In this document: in pieces, positions 1 through 9,253 of the stretch
How positions within the stretch are numbered: position 1 is the first letter of the stretch
Layout of the letters: every line of letters starts with the position of its first letter
From: Rhizobium sp. BG4
GTDB taxonomy: Bacteria > Pseudomonadota > Alphaproteobacteria > Rhizobiales > Rhizobiaceae
Reading direction: 5' to 3'
Length of the DNA stretch: 64,000 nt
Assembly (NCBI RefSeq): GCF_016864575.1
Contig: NZ_CP044125.1
Span: 868,001-932,000 of the forward strand
Notes under the pieces: generated by a model
Database searches by the model: none
The model's input: only the letters and a program-made list of their open reading frames with translations
What the model was told of the DNA's origin: nothing
Made by a program: the position numbers and the translations under genes

Positions 1-626
1 ATTTCGTCGGGCGGCGTCCAGCGCGGCCATTTCTGCTTCCACTGGATCACGCCACGGCCCGACCAGGCATAGCCCTCGCGGCCGAGACCGACGCCGTAGC
101 GCATCGCCTTGCCATTGGGCTCGATGAGATAGAGGTGTTTGGTTCGGGTATCCACAACGATCGTGCCGGGCTTTTCGTTGCTCGGATAATCGACTTCCTG
201 GCGCAGGTACTCGGAACTGACGCGGCTGACGGGAATGGCCGGCAGCCGGAAATCGCCATCCTGCTTTTCGGCATACATGGCGACACTGACAGGATTACTG
301 ACCGGCAGGCCGTAAGTCCGGCTGGATGCAGCACTTGGGATGCCGTAAGTAACGCCCGGATCGGTGGCGCCCAAGGTGCGGCCGGGGATGCCGTAGCTCT
401 GATTGTAGATCGTCGCCGGAACGCCGGGCCGCTGCGGCACCGGCGCATCGATCGGGCGCACGCGATTGGGATTGGTGCCCGGCTGATAGAAGACCGGCGC
501 AGTCTCCTGCACGAAACGGGCGGGATCAGTGGCGCCGGTATCGGGGATCAGCACGTTGCAGCCGGCAAGAGACAAGGCAGCAACAGCAAGCCCGGCAAGA
601 GGCAGCACCCGGCGCAAGAATTCCAT
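1..626 (-). CDS. L,D-transpeptidase family lipoprotein (C-terminus beyond window)
   Basis: Partial gene: the first 208 or so codons lie here and the C-terminus runs off the left edge. It starts at an ATG at 626 preceded by AAGGGTGG. The N-terminus is a lipoprotein signal with lipobox L-A-G-C near residue 23. A Pro/Gly-rich linker follows, then the start of a YkuD (ErfK/YbiS/YnhG) domain: VDTRTKHLYLIEPNGKAM followed by YGVGLGREGYAWSG. The family forms 3-3 peptidoglycan cross-links or attaches lipoproteins in the periplasm. The catalytic His and Cys would lie outside the window, so activity cannot be judged here. Confidence 0.85.
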   Translation of the reverse strand, partial: MEFLRRVLPLAGLAVAALSLAGCNVLIPDTGATDPARFVQETAPVFYQPGTNPNRVRPIDAPVPQRPGVPATIYNQSYGIPGRTLGATDPGVTYGIPSAASSRTYGLPVSNPVSVAMYAEKQDGDFRLPAIPVSRVSSEYLRQEVDYPSNEKPGTIVVDTRTKHLYLIEPNGKAMRYGVGLGREGYAWSGRGVIQWKQKWPRWTPPDE

Positions 627-716
627 AAATCCACCCTTATCGAAATCGGCAGAGAAACATATCTGCCGGAAGGATGGCATTTGCGGCTGGCGTGAAGCTG
701 GTGTCGGGGGCGGTTT

Positions 717-1637
717 TTACGCCGCCACGCCCTGGAAGAAGTGGATGCTCTGGGCGATCTCGGCGGGGAGTGCCGAGGTGTGGTTGCCGGCGACCGTGTC
801 GGTTTCGATGCGGATGTTGGCGCGCCGCGCGCGCCGCGCAAGCAGGTCGGCGCGGTCGTTGAAATGCTCCTCTTCCGTGCCGTGGACGACGCGGACCGGG
901 CATTTGAAGCTTTCGGCGTAGCAGAGCGCGGTACGGACCTCGAATTCCCGCTCGTTGCTGTCGTCGAAGCGGATATCCTGCGGGTAGCGGTTGAAGAAGC
1001 GGAAGGCGTCCGGATTGCCGGAGATCGGGGCTGCGGCGCGGAACTTGTGGGTCGACATCGCCGCCAGCATGGTCAGCGTGCCGCCGATGCTGTGGCCGGC
1101 GATGAACAGGCGATTCTGGTCGACACCAGGCAGGTGCGCCATGCGGTCGGCGGCAGAGAGCACGTCGTCGACTTCGTCGTAGAAGCCGGAGAAATTGCCC
1201 ATCTGGCCGTTTTCGCCGCGCAGCGACGGCATCATCACCACGAAACCGGCATCCATATAGGGCTTCATCAGCACCCAATGGCCCATGCCCATGGCATTGC
1301 CGCCATGCAGGAAGAGGACGGCGGGTTTGGGCTGGCGGGTGCGGGTATATTTGCTGACCCAGGCGCGCAGTTCCAGTTCACTGCCCGCCCCCGAGCGGTA
1401 GAAGATCTGGTCGCCATCGGCGGGTGCCACGAGGGTTTCGTACTTGTCCGGCGCCGGGCCTTTCTGCAGCAGCTTGGTGCGGAAATGGCTGCGGACCTTG
1501 GCGTAGTCGTGGGAGATCAGCTTGGGCTTTGCGGGAACGTCGAAAGCGCGGGCCATGCCCGGCAGCAGCAGGCTTCCGGCAATGCCCGCAAGAACCGAGC
1601 GGCGCTGACGGAAGAAGGCATTCTGGTCATCGGTCAT
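717..1637 (-). CDS. Tat-exported alpha/beta hydrolase (dienelactone hydrolase/S9-like)
   Basis: 306 aa. The N-terminus has a twin-arginine-type signal (RQRR followed by a hydrophobic stretch ending GMARA). The mature part is an alpha/beta-hydrolase: oxyanion motif LFLHGGNAMG, nucleophile elbow GHSIGG and a C-terminal AGNHTS that would supply the catalytic His. The prolyl-oligopeptidase/dienelactone-hydrolase superfamily fits, acting in the periplasm. The substrate cannot be read from the sequence. Both flanking genes are also on the minus strand, with gaps of about 100 bp on each side, so co-transcription is possible but not shown. Confidence 0.8.
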   Translation of the reverse strand: MTDDQNAFFRQRRSVLAGIAGSLLLPGMARAFDVPAKPKLISHDYAKVRSHFRTKLLQKGPAPDKYETLVAPADGDQIFYRSGAGSELELRAWVSKYTRTRQPKPAVLFLHGGNAMGMGHWVLMKPYMDAGFVVMMPSLRGENGQMGNFSGFYDEVDDVLSAADRMAHLPGVDQNRLFIAGHSIGGTLTMLAAMSTHKFRAAAPISGNPDAFRFFNRYPQDIRFDDSNEREFEVRTALCYAESFKCPVRVVHGTEEEHFNDRADLLARRARRANIRIETDTVAGNHTSALPAEIAQSIHFFQGVAA

Positions 1638-1744
1638 TGTTCAGCACTCTATGTACCCGGCCGCTAAAATGTGCCTGCAAATGCAATGACAACCAATACA
1701 CATTGTGTTGAAAATGTGACCCTGCGGCATTTTGCGCAGGCGCG

Positions 1745-3373
1745 TCATTCCGCCGCCCTGGCGTCGATCATGGCGACCAGCGTTTCCAGCCGGTCGGCCT
1801 CGTAGCTGGGCTTGTCGGGCCTGAGACGCGAGATGCGCGGGAAACGCATCGCCACGCCGGATTTATGCCGGGTCGAGCGGTTGATTCCCTCGAAGGCGAC
1901 CTCGACGACGAAGCCGAACTCCTTGTCCGCCCTGACGGCGCGGACCGGGCCGAAACGCTCGGTGGTGTTGTTGCGCACGAACTTGTCGAGCACTTCGAGC
2001 TCCTGATCGGTGAAGCCGAAATAGGCCTTGCCGACGGGCACCAGCTGTTCTCCATCCGGCATCTCGGCCCAGACGCCGAAAGTGAAATCGGAATAATAGC
2101 TGGAGCGCTTGCCGTGGCCGCGCTGCGCATACATCAGCACGGCATCGACATTATAGGGATTGCGCTTCCACTTGAACCACGGCCCCTTCATGCGGCCCGC
2201 CTGGTAGACGCTGTCCCTGCGCTTGATCATCACGCCTTCGATAACCGGATCGGGGGGCGTGGAGCGCAGCCCGTCGAGCTCCTCCCAGGTGGAGAAATCG
2301 ACGAGCGGCGAGAGGTCGAAGCGGTCGTGCGGCGCCTGTTCGATGATCTCCGAGAGGCGGTCGCGGCGTTCGGTGTAGACAGTGCCGCGCACATCCTCCT
2401 CGCCGTCGAAGAGCAGGTCGTAGGCGCGGATGAAGGCCGGGTATTCCTCGAGCATCTTGCCGGTCACCGTCTTGCGGTTCAGGCGCTGCTGCAGGTCGGA
2501 GAAGGTGCGCGTCGGGCTGTTGGAGCGCGCCGTGCCGCCGACCAGCAGCTCGCCGTCGACGACGCCGTTGAAGCTGATGGCATCGAGGACATCGGGGAAG
2601 GCGCCGGAGATGTCGTCACCGGAGCGGGAATAGATCTTTCGCGTGTCGCCGGAGCGGGAGAGTTGGACGCGAATGCCGTCCCATTTCCACTCGGCGGCAT
2701 AGTCCTTTGGATCGAGATTGGTGAGGTCGCCCTCCTCGACGGGATTGGCGAGCATGACGGAGTGGAAGATCGCCGGCGTCGCCAGCACCGGCTTGCCGCC
2801 CTTGCCTTCCAGCCATGCGAACAGCGATTCATAGGGCGGTTCGAGGCCGTGCCAGAGCGTCTCGATCTCGGTGACATCCTTCGCCCCGAGATCGGCGAGC
2901 GCCTGCTTGGCGAGGCGGGCGGAGACGCCGATGCGCAGTGCCCCGGTGGCGAGCTTGATGAAGGCGAAGCGGCCGGAAGAATCCAGCCGGTCGAGCAGGT
3001 CACGGACATAGCTGCGCACTTCGGTGCGCCCGAGCGCGTTCATATGGCTGATCACCTCGCCAAGACGCGGCTGGGCAAGCGCCGAACGCTCGATATCCTT
3101 CTCATTGTCCCAGACCAGCGAAATGGTCTCGGCGAGATCACCGACATAGTCGTAGGAATAGCGGAACAGCACCTCGTCCATGCGCTCCAGCACGAGTTCG
3201 CGCAGCATGGCGGGCTTGACGTTGCGGACTTCGAGTGTGCCGGCGATGGCGGCAAGGCCGTAGCCGCGATCCGGGTCCGGCGTGTCGCGGAAATAGTCGG
3301 TGAGCAGCTTGAGCTTGCCGTTTCGCGAGGGGGTGAGGACGAGACGGTCGAGGAGGTCGGCGAAGGGTTTCAT
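1745..3373 (-). CDS. ATP-dependent DNA ligase (cisplatin-damage-response / PP_1105 family)
   Basis: 542 aa from the ATG at 3373 (MKPFADLLDRL). The frame stays open further upstream, but that stretch encodes the palindromic repeat, so the MKPF start is preferred. The N-terminal domain has the family hallmark TPDPDRGYGLAAIAG. The adenylation motif is KWDGIR, with Lys as the AMP-accepting nucleophile. The C-terminal OB-fold contains VVEVAFEGINRSTRHKSG. This family seals nicks and is genetically linked to DNA-damage tolerance. The next gene upstream is its usual partner exonuclease. The ligase-associated helicase and phosphoesterase that join the pair in many genomes are not in this window. Confidence 0.92.
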   Translation of the reverse strand: MKPFADLLDRLVLTPSRNGKLKLLTDYFRDTPDPDRGYGLAAIAGTLEVRNVKPAMLRELVLERMDEVLFRYSYDYVGDLAETISLVWDNEKDIERSALAQPRLGEVISHMNALGRTEVRSYVRDLLDRLDSSGRFAFIKLATGALRIGVSARLAKQALADLGAKDVTEIETLWHGLEPPYESLFAWLEGKGGKPVLATPAIFHSVMLANPVEEGDLTNLDPKDYAAEWKWDGIRVQLSRSGDTRKIYSRSGDDISGAFPDVLDAISFNGVVDGELLVGGTARSNSPTRTFSDLQQRLNRKTVTGKMLEEYPAFIRAYDLLFDGEEDVRGTVYTERRDRLSEIIEQAPHDRFDLSPLVDFSTWEELDGLRSTPPDPVIEGVMIKRRDSVYQAGRMKGPWFKWKRNPYNVDAVLMYAQRGHGKRSSYYSDFTFGVWAEMPDGEQLVPVGKAYFGFTDQELEVLDKFVRNNTTERFGPVRAVRADKEFGFVVEVAFEGINRSTRHKSGVAMRFPRISRLRPDKPSYEADRLETLVAMIDARAAE

Positions 3374-3404
3374 GGGTGGGGGCCGCCTGAACTCTGGGTG
3401 GGGT

Positions 3405-3554
3405 ACCCCCTCTGTCCTGCCGGACATCTCCCCCACAAGGGGGGAGATTAGCTGGGCTCGCCCGCTCGCTCCAATCTCGATTGTTTGGGGAGATGCGCGC
3501 CGCGAGTCGATCTCCCCCCTTGTGGGGGAGATGCCCGGCAGGGCAGAGGGGGGT
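3405..3554. repeat. Large palindromic intergenic repeat (RIME-like)
   Basis: Two ~45-bp arms (3405-3448 and 3510-3554) are imperfect inverted copies of each other around a ~60-bp centre. Each arm contains its own hairpin of the CTCCCC-acaag-GGGGAG type. Its structure matches the rhizobial mosaic intergenic elements (RIME class); that assignment is from memory of the family. It sits between the exonuclease and the ligase genes and could form a strong RNA hairpin in their shared transcript. Confidence 0.8.
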
Positions 3555-3571
3555 CGCTGCACACTCCACAA

Positions 3572-4582
3572 TCAATCCCCCTCATCCTCATAACCCACCA
3601 GATGCAGAGGCTTCGCCTTCACACCCTGCAGCTCGCACCAGCGCACCAGCGCCTCCTCGCGGCCGTGCGTGACCCAGACTTCCGACGGGTGCAGTTCGGT
3701 GATCGTTTCGGTCAGTTCCGGCCAGTCGCAATGGTCGGAGATGACCAGCGGCAGTTCGACGCCGTTCTGTTTGGCGCGCTGGCGCACCATCATCCAGCCG
3801 GAGGCGAAGGCGGGGAGCGGTTCGTGGAAGCGGCGCGCCCAGCGGTCGGCGAAGGCGGATGACGGGCCGACGACGATGGCGCCCTTGAAGGCGGATTTGT
3901 CGCGGCCTTCGACAGTGGCGGGCAGCAACTCTCCGAGATCGATCCCCTGCCCCTGATAGTAATCGCAGAGCCGCTCCATGGCGCCGTGGATATAGATCGG
4001 CTGGTCGTAACCGGCATCGCGCAAAAGGCGGATGACGCGCTGGGCCTTGCCGAGCGCGTAGGCGCCGATCAGGTGGGTGCGCTCGGGAAATTGGCGCAGC
4101 GACGCGAAGACCTTGCCGATCTCGTCCATCGGGTCCGGGTGGTGGAAGACCGGCAGGCCGAAGGTCGCCTCGGTGATGAAGACGTCGCAGGGGACGGGTT
4201 CGTAGGCGGCGCAGGTCGGATCGGGGCGGCGCTTGTAGTCGCCGGAAGCGACGATGCGGGTGCCGTTCTTCTCGACCGCGATCTGTGCCGAGCCGAGGAC
4301 GTGGCCGGCTGGATGGAAGCTCACCTTGACGCCGTTGACGGAGATTTCCTCGCCGAAGGCGGCGGCCTGTTCGCTGCCGGCAAAGTCCTCGCCGTAGCGC
4401 AGCCGCATGATATCGAGCGTCTGGCGCGTTGCCAGCACATGGCGATGGCCGGGGCGCGCGTGATCGGAATGTCCGTGGGTGACGAGCGCCCGGTCGACCG
4501 GCCTGACAGGATCGATATAGAACCCGCCCTCCGGGCAGAAGAGCCCTTCGGGGGCGGGATAAAGCAGGGCGTCGGGTCGCAT
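3572..4582 (-). CDS. Ligase-associated DNA exonuclease (metallo-beta-lactamase fold)
   Basis: 336 aa from the ATG at 4582 (MRPDALLYPAPEGLF); an adjacent in-frame ATG at 4585 is the alternative. A metallo-beta-lactamase/beta-CASP-like protein with the metal motif THGHSDH near residue 40, HPAGHVLGSAQI and a distal SDHCDW. It matches the exonuclease that travels with PP_1105-type ligases and is proposed to process DNA ends before ligation. It precedes the ligase on the same strand, with a 198-bp repeat-filled gap between them. Confidence 0.88.
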   Translation of the reverse strand: MRPDALLYPAPEGLFCPEGGFYIDPVRPVDRALVTHGHSDHARPGHRHVLATRQTLDIMRLRYGEDFAGSEQAAAFGEEISVNGVKVSFHPAGHVLGSAQIAVEKNGTRIVASGDYKRRPDPTCAAYEPVPCDVFITEATFGLPVFHHPDPMDEIGKVFASLRQFPERTHLIGAYALGKAQRVIRLLRDAGYDQPIYIHGAMERLCDYYQGQGIDLGELLPATVEGRDKSAFKGAIVVGPSSAFADRWARRFHEPLPAFASGWMMVRQRAKQNGVELPLVISDHCDWPELTETITELHPSEVWVTHGREEALVRWCELQGVKAKPLHLVGYEDEGD

Positions 4583-4646
4583 CATCCGAGGGAAGATAGC
4601 GGCATCGCTGCGAAGCGCCAGTAGCGGGCGGAAATTGCGCCGCCCG

Positions 4647-6929
4647 CTACTTGAGCATGCGCACCACATCGCCCGGCGGCAGCGGCTTGGCAAAGCGGAA
4701 GCCCTGGGCCTCCTCGCATTTTGCCCAGCGCAGGAATTCCAGCTGGGCGTCGCTCTCGACGCCTTCGGCGACGACGGTCAGCTGCAGGGTCTGGGCGAGC
4801 GAGATGACGGCCGAGGCGATGGCGACGGCGGTCTTGTCGCCGGGGAGCGCCTCGACCAGCGAGCGGTCCATCTTCAGCCGGTCGAAGGGGAAGGTCTTCA
4901 GCGCCGCGAGGCTGGAATAGCCGGCGCCGAAATCGTCGATCGACAGGCGCACGCCGAGCCGGTGCAGGCGGCCCATGATGCCGATCGCCTTGTCGACGTC
5001 CTGCATGACGGTGCTTTCGGTGAGCTCCAGCTCCAGCCAGCGCGGATCGAGGCGGTGGCGCTCCAGCGCTTCGTGGACGTGGCCGGCGAAATCCGGATCG
5101 GCGAATTGCTTGGCGGACACGTTGACGGCGACGGTGACGGGCTTCAGGCCGCGATCCTGCCATTCGCGCGCCTGGCGGCAGGCTTCGTTCAGCACCCAGA
5201 GACCGAGCGGGATGATGAGGCCGCTCTCTTCGGCAAGCGGGATGAAATTGCCGGGCGGGATCATGCCGCGCTGCGGATGGTTCCAGCGCACCAGCGCCTC
5301 CAGGCCGGTCAGGCGGCCGGAGACGACGGCGACCTGCGGTTGGTAATGCAGGCAGAGATGATCGGCGACGATCGCCTGGCGCAGCTCCTCTTCCTCGGTC
5401 AGCGGGATATCGACGCAGTAGTCGCGCTGGCGATTGTGATATTGCAGCCTGTTGCGGCCGAGTTCCTTGGCCCGGTACATGGCCTGATCGGCATTGGCGA
5501 TCAGCTCTTCCGGCGTGTTGCCGCCCGCGGGGAAGGCGGCAACGCCGATGCTGCTGGTGACGGGGAATTCCGTTCCATCGAGGATAACCGGCCGGGTCAG
5601 TGCCTTCTGCAGCTCGCGAAGGCGGCGCTGGATGCCGGCATCGTGGCTGGACTGATGGACGAGGACGACGAGGAACTCATCGCCGCCGAGACGGACGACC
5701 ATGTCGGAAGCGCGCACGCAATTGACCATGCGTGCGGCAATCTCCTTCAGAACCTCGTCGCCCGCAGCATGGCCGTGGCTGTCGTTGATGTCCTTGAAAT
5801 TATCGAGGTCGATATAGGCGACGGTGACCTTGCGGTTGTTGCGGCCTGCCTGGAACAGGGTTTTTGCCATGCGCTCCTTCAGGAAGGCGCGGTTCGGCAG
5901 GCCCGTCAGGTCATCGTGATGGGCCATGAAATAGATGCGGTCGTCGACGCGTTTGCGCTCGATGGCGATGCCAGCGATATGGGTGGCGACGGCCACCATT
6001 TCGCGCTCGTGCTCACTGGGTTCGCGCACCGTATCGGAATAGAGCGCGAAGGTGCCGAGCACGTTGTTCTGCGAGGTCAGGACCGGCGCCGACCAGCAGG
6101 AGCGGAAGCCGAATTCGGCGGCGACGCCGCGGAAATCTTCCCAGAGCGGATCGGAGAGCACATCGGAGACGATGACGGTCTTGCCGCGCCAGGCGGCGGT
6201 GCCGCAGGAGCCGACCTTCGGGCCGATCGGTATGCCGTCGATCATCCGGCTATAGGCGCTCGGCATGTTCGGGGCCGCACCATGATGAAGCCGGGTGCCG
6301 TCGCGGTCGAGCAGCAGGACGGAACCGGTGACGCCATCGAGCTCGGCCTCGATGAGCAGAACGAGCGCCTCGAGGATCATTTCCAACGGCTCGTTGCGGG
6401 CGATCATTTCGAGGAGGGCCGACTGGCCGCGGCGCAGGTCTTCCTGGCGCTTGCGCTCGGTAATGTCTCTGGAGACGCCGATGAGGCCGACCACCTCGCC
6501 GCGATCGTTGCGCAGCGGGATCTTCGAGGTCAGCCGGCACATCGGCTTGCGGCCGGGCATCGGGATGATCTCTTCCATGTCGAGCGCCGGAACGCCCGTC
6601 GACATGATCTCCTGCTCGATATCGAAATAGCGCCGCGCCATCTCGAATTCGAAGAGATCGAAATCGCGCTTGCCGGCAATATCGGCGGCATTCTCGAAAT
6701 TGTGGCTGCGGGCGACGACGGCATTGGCGAAGACGAAGCGGCTGTCGCGATCCTTGACGTAGAGGAAATCGGGAAGCGCGTGGACGATCGCCTTGAGGCG
6801 GACATTCTCGATGCCGTCGGACTGATGGGCGTTGGCGGCCATCATCGCTTCGGTGGCGACAACGAGACGCTTGGTTTCTTCTGCAAGATCGCCGTCAGAC
6901 TGCCATTGTTTGGCACTCATTTCGTTCAT
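4647..6929 (-). CDS. PAS-GAF-GGDEF-EAL cyclic-di-GMP protein
   Basis: 760 aa, no membrane segment. Order: PAS with PAC (about 45-160, ending VGLIGVSRDITERK), GAF (about 175-325), GGDEF (335-495) and EAL (515-755). GGDEF is intact at 415-419. An RxxD product-inhibition site (RASD, 406-409) lies five residues upstream of it. EAL is intact at 544-546, and DDFGAGYSS is present further on. Both diguanylate cyclase and phosphodiesterase activities are therefore possible, with PAS/GAF sensing a soluble signal. It is divergent from the beta-helix gene across a 240-bp spacer. Confidence 0.93.
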   Translation of the reverse strand: MNEMSAKQWQSDGDLAEETKRLVVATEAMMAANAHQSDGIENVRLKAIVHALPDFLYVKDRDSRFVFANAVVARSHNFENAADIAGKRDFDLFEFEMARRYFDIEQEIMSTGVPALDMEEIIPMPGRKPMCRLTSKIPLRNDRGEVVGLIGVSRDITERKRQEDLRRGQSALLEMIARNEPLEMILEALVLLIEAELDGVTGSVLLLDRDGTRLHHGAAPNMPSAYSRMIDGIPIGPKVGSCGTAAWRGKTVIVSDVLSDPLWEDFRGVAAEFGFRSCWSAPVLTSQNNVLGTFALYSDTVREPSEHEREMVAVATHIAGIAIERKRVDDRIYFMAHHDDLTGLPNRAFLKERMAKTLFQAGRNNRKVTVAYIDLDNFKDINDSHGHAAGDEVLKEIAARMVNCVRASDMVVRLGGDEFLVVLVHQSSHDAGIQRRLRELQKALTRPVILDGTEFPVTSSIGVAAFPAGGNTPEELIANADQAMYRAKELGRNRLQYHNRQRDYCVDIPLTEEEELRQAIVADHLCLHYQPQVAVVSGRLTGLEALVRWNHPQRGMIPPGNFIPLAEESGLIIPLGLWVLNEACRQAREWQDRGLKPVTVAVNVSAKQFADPDFAGHVHEALERHRLDPRWLELELTESTVMQDVDKAIGIMGRLHRLGVRLSIDDFGAGYSSLAALKTFPFDRLKMDRSLVEALPGDKTAVAIASAVISLAQTLQLTVVAEGVESDAQLEFLRWAKCEEAQGFRFAKPLPPGDVVRMLK

Positions 6930-7169
6930 GACGACGCTCCCAACCGGCCCAGGCCGTACGCTGCAAAAGTGACAATAGAAATTGCGAATAGGCTAATGCG
7001 CATTCCCTTCGGCTTGCTTAAATGGAAAGGTGAAAGGGCGCCAAATAATCATCTACAAGAGTTTGCGTTTGCGCCCTGCGGTTACTGACAGGCAAGGTTT
7101 TCGTGCCAAAAACAAACATCCATTTGTTCCGAAATAGCTATATGTTCCATAGCAACCAGAGGATGCCGC

Positions 7170-8495
7170 ATGGTTGAACGCCGGGCTATACTTGCACTGC
7201 TTGCTACGGCGGCGGCCCTCCCCTTTGCGCGCCCTGCCCTTTCGGCCAGCAAGCCGCCGGCGCTGCGCGGCGCGCTCGATGCCTCCAGCATGAAGAAGAG
7301 CGACCTGCAGGCGATGATCGACACGGCGACCGGCAGCGATACGCCGCTTTACCTGCCGCCCGGAACCTACAAGGCGACCAATCTCGTGCTGCCCGACCGC
7401 ACAAGGATCACCGGCGTTCCCGGCGCGTCGCGCATCGTCCATACCGGGCCGCTGAACTCTGCCGAAGGGGCGCGGCGGATCGAGCTTTCTGGCATCACGA
7501 TCGAAAGCGGCGGCGGCACGGCGGAGGATCTGAACGGCGGGCTTCTGCAGCTGACGGGGATCGGCGCACTCTCGATCGACAATTGCGAGATCCGCGGCGG
7601 CACCAAGCACGGCCTGAGGCTGGAGCGCTGTGCCGGGCGGGTGGAGCGCTCGCGCTTTTCCGGCGCCGGACAGGCGGGCATCTTCGCCGTCAATTCGGCG
7701 GGACTGACGATCGACGGCAACACCGTGGCCGACTGCGGCAATGGCGGCATCCTGGTGCACCGCTCGGAGAAGGGCGAGGACAACAGCGTCGTCACCGGAA
7801 ACCGCATCACCCGCATTCGCGCCGATGACGGCGGAACCGGTGAAAACGGCAATGGCATCAACGTGTTCCGCGCCGGCGGCGTGATGGTTGCCAACAACCA
7901 TATTTCCGACTGTGCCTTCACCGCCATCCGCGCGAATTCCGGCGACAACGTGCAGATCAGCGCCAATCAATGCCTGCGCTCCGGCGAAACGGCGATCTAT
8001 GTCGAGTTTGCGTTTCAGGGCGCTGTGGTCTCCGGAAACCTCGTCGACGGTGCCGCGAACGGCATCTCGATTGCCAATTTCAACGAGGGCGGCCGTCTCG
8101 TCAGCATAACCGGCAACGTCGTGCGCAATCTGAAGCTCAACGGACCCTACAAGCCCGACGTCGCCTTCGGCACCGGCATTGCCGCGGAAGCCGATACGGT
8201 GATCTCCGGCAACGTCATCGAAGGCGCGCCTTACTGGGCGCTGCAGCTCGGCTGGGGTCCCTATCTGCGCAATCTTGTGGTCACCGGAAACGTCATCCGG
8301 CAATCGGCCGTCGGCTGCGCCGTTTCGGTTGCCGACGGGGCGGGAACCGCGATCATTGCAGACAATGTCTTCGAGGCGATGAAGGATGGCGCGGTCTTCG
8401 GCTATGCCTGGGAGAAGAGGCAGACCGGCGAGCTCGCGAAGGCGGGCGCGGAGGCCTTTCCGCATCTGCAGATCGAGCGAAACCGCATCATCTGA
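7170..8495 (+). CDS. Tat-exported right-handed beta-helix repeat protein (TIGR03808-like)
   Basis: 441 aa. It begins MVERRAILALLATAAALPFA, a twin-arginine signal with a short n-region. The rest is built of parallel beta-helix coils rich in N/G turns (SGNLVDGAANGISIANF, ITGNVVRN, VISGNVIEGA). A PGTYKATNLVLPDRTRITG stretch at the start resembles pectate-lyase-like folds. It matches the 'twin-arg-translocated repeat protein' family of alphaproteobacteria, which has no assigned function. Carbohydrate binding or lysis is suggested by the fold only. Confidence 0.85.
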   Translation: MVERRAILALLATAAALPFARPALSASKPPALRGALDASSMKKSDLQAMIDTATGSDTPLYLPPGTYKATNLVLPDRTRITGVPGASRIVHTGPLNSAEGARRIELSGITIESGGGTAEDLNGGLLQLTGIGALSIDNCEIRGGTKHGLRLERCAGRVERSRFSGAGQAGIFAVNSAGLTIDGNTVADCGNGGILVHRSEKGEDNSVVTGNRITRIRADDGGTGENGNGINVFRAGGVMVANNHISDCAFTAIRANSGDNVQISANQCLRSGETAIYVEFAFQGAVVSGNLVDGAANGISIANFNEGGRLVSITGNVVRNLKLNGPYKPDVAFGTGIAAEADTVISGNVIEGAPYWALQLGWGPYLRNLVVTGNVIRQSAVGCAVSVADGAGTAIIADNVFEAMKDGAVFGYAWEKRQTGELAKAGAEAFPHLQIERNRII

Positions 8496-8593
8496 CGACA
8501 TATCAAAAGCTTTCATCGGTCCATCAGCCACAGCCACTTTTCCGCAGGCAGCGGCGTTTATAGGGTCCGCGCGAAACCAGAGGGGATACCGAC

Positions 8594-9253
8594 ATGCTGA
8601 AGATCTACGGCGTTTACCGCTCCCGCGCCTCGCGCGTCTACTGGATGGCCGAGGAGCTCGGCATTCCGTTCGAATATGTCCCGGTTCTGCAGGTCTTCCG
8701 GATCGCCGATCCGGCTGCGGCCGGCACGCCGCTCCACACGCGCTCGCCCGAGTTCCTCGACGTCAATCCGATGGCGATGATCCCGAGCATCGAAGACGAC
8801 GGGTTCGTCATGCACGAGTCGCTGGCGATCACCCAGTATCTCGCCAAGAAGCATGGCGGGGCGCTGGCGCCGAGGACGCTGCAGGAAGAGGCGCTGATCA
8901 GCATGTGGTCGATCTGGGCAACATCGGAAGTCGAAGTGCAGACGATCCAGATCGTCAAGACCTATGACAATGGGCTTGAGAATACCGAAGGCGGCAAGTC
9001 GGTGATCGCCGTTGCCGCCCGCCAGCTGAAACGGCCGCTCGACGTGCTGGAGCAGCATCTGTCCAGGAATGAATGGATCGCCACCGACCGCTTCACCGCC
9101 GCCGACCTCAACATCGCGGAAGTGCTGCGTTACGCGCAGACGGAAGAAGCGCTGTTTACCGCACGGCCGCATATCGACGCCTGGATCAAGCGCTGCCAGT
9201 CGCGCCCGGCTTACCTGAAGATGCAGGCCGGCCGCGCCGCCGAGCCCAGCTGA
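8594..9253 (+). CDS. Glutathione S-transferase family protein
   Basis: 219 aa, start ATG at 8594 after GAGGGGATACCGAC. Thioredoxin-fold N-terminal domain starting LKIYGVYRSRASRVYWMAEE, with the conserved cis-Pro and E-S pair (MIPSIEDDGFVMHESLAITQYL) that contact glutathione. The C-terminal all-alpha domain has the N-capping motif TAADLNIAEVLRY. A soluble cytoplasmic detoxification or isomerase-type enzyme is likely, with unknown substrate. It converges with the LysR gene with no gap between stop codons. Confidence 0.85.
   Translation: MLKIYGVYRSRASRVYWMAEELGIPFEYVPVLQVFRIADPAAAGTPLHTRSPEFLDVNPMAMIPSIEDDGFVMHESLAITQYLAKKHGGALAPRTLQEEALISMWSIWATSEVEVQTIQIVKTYDNGLENTEGGKSVIAVAARQLKRPLDVLEQHLSRNEWIATDRFTAADLNIAEVLRYAQTEEALFTARPHIDAWIKRCQSRPAYLKMQAGRAAEPS

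Noticed and set aside
4635..7088. 817-codon open frame opposite the PAS-GAF-GGDEF-EAL gene
   Set aside because: Antisense shadow caused by high G+C; no domain, and the real gene fills the region.
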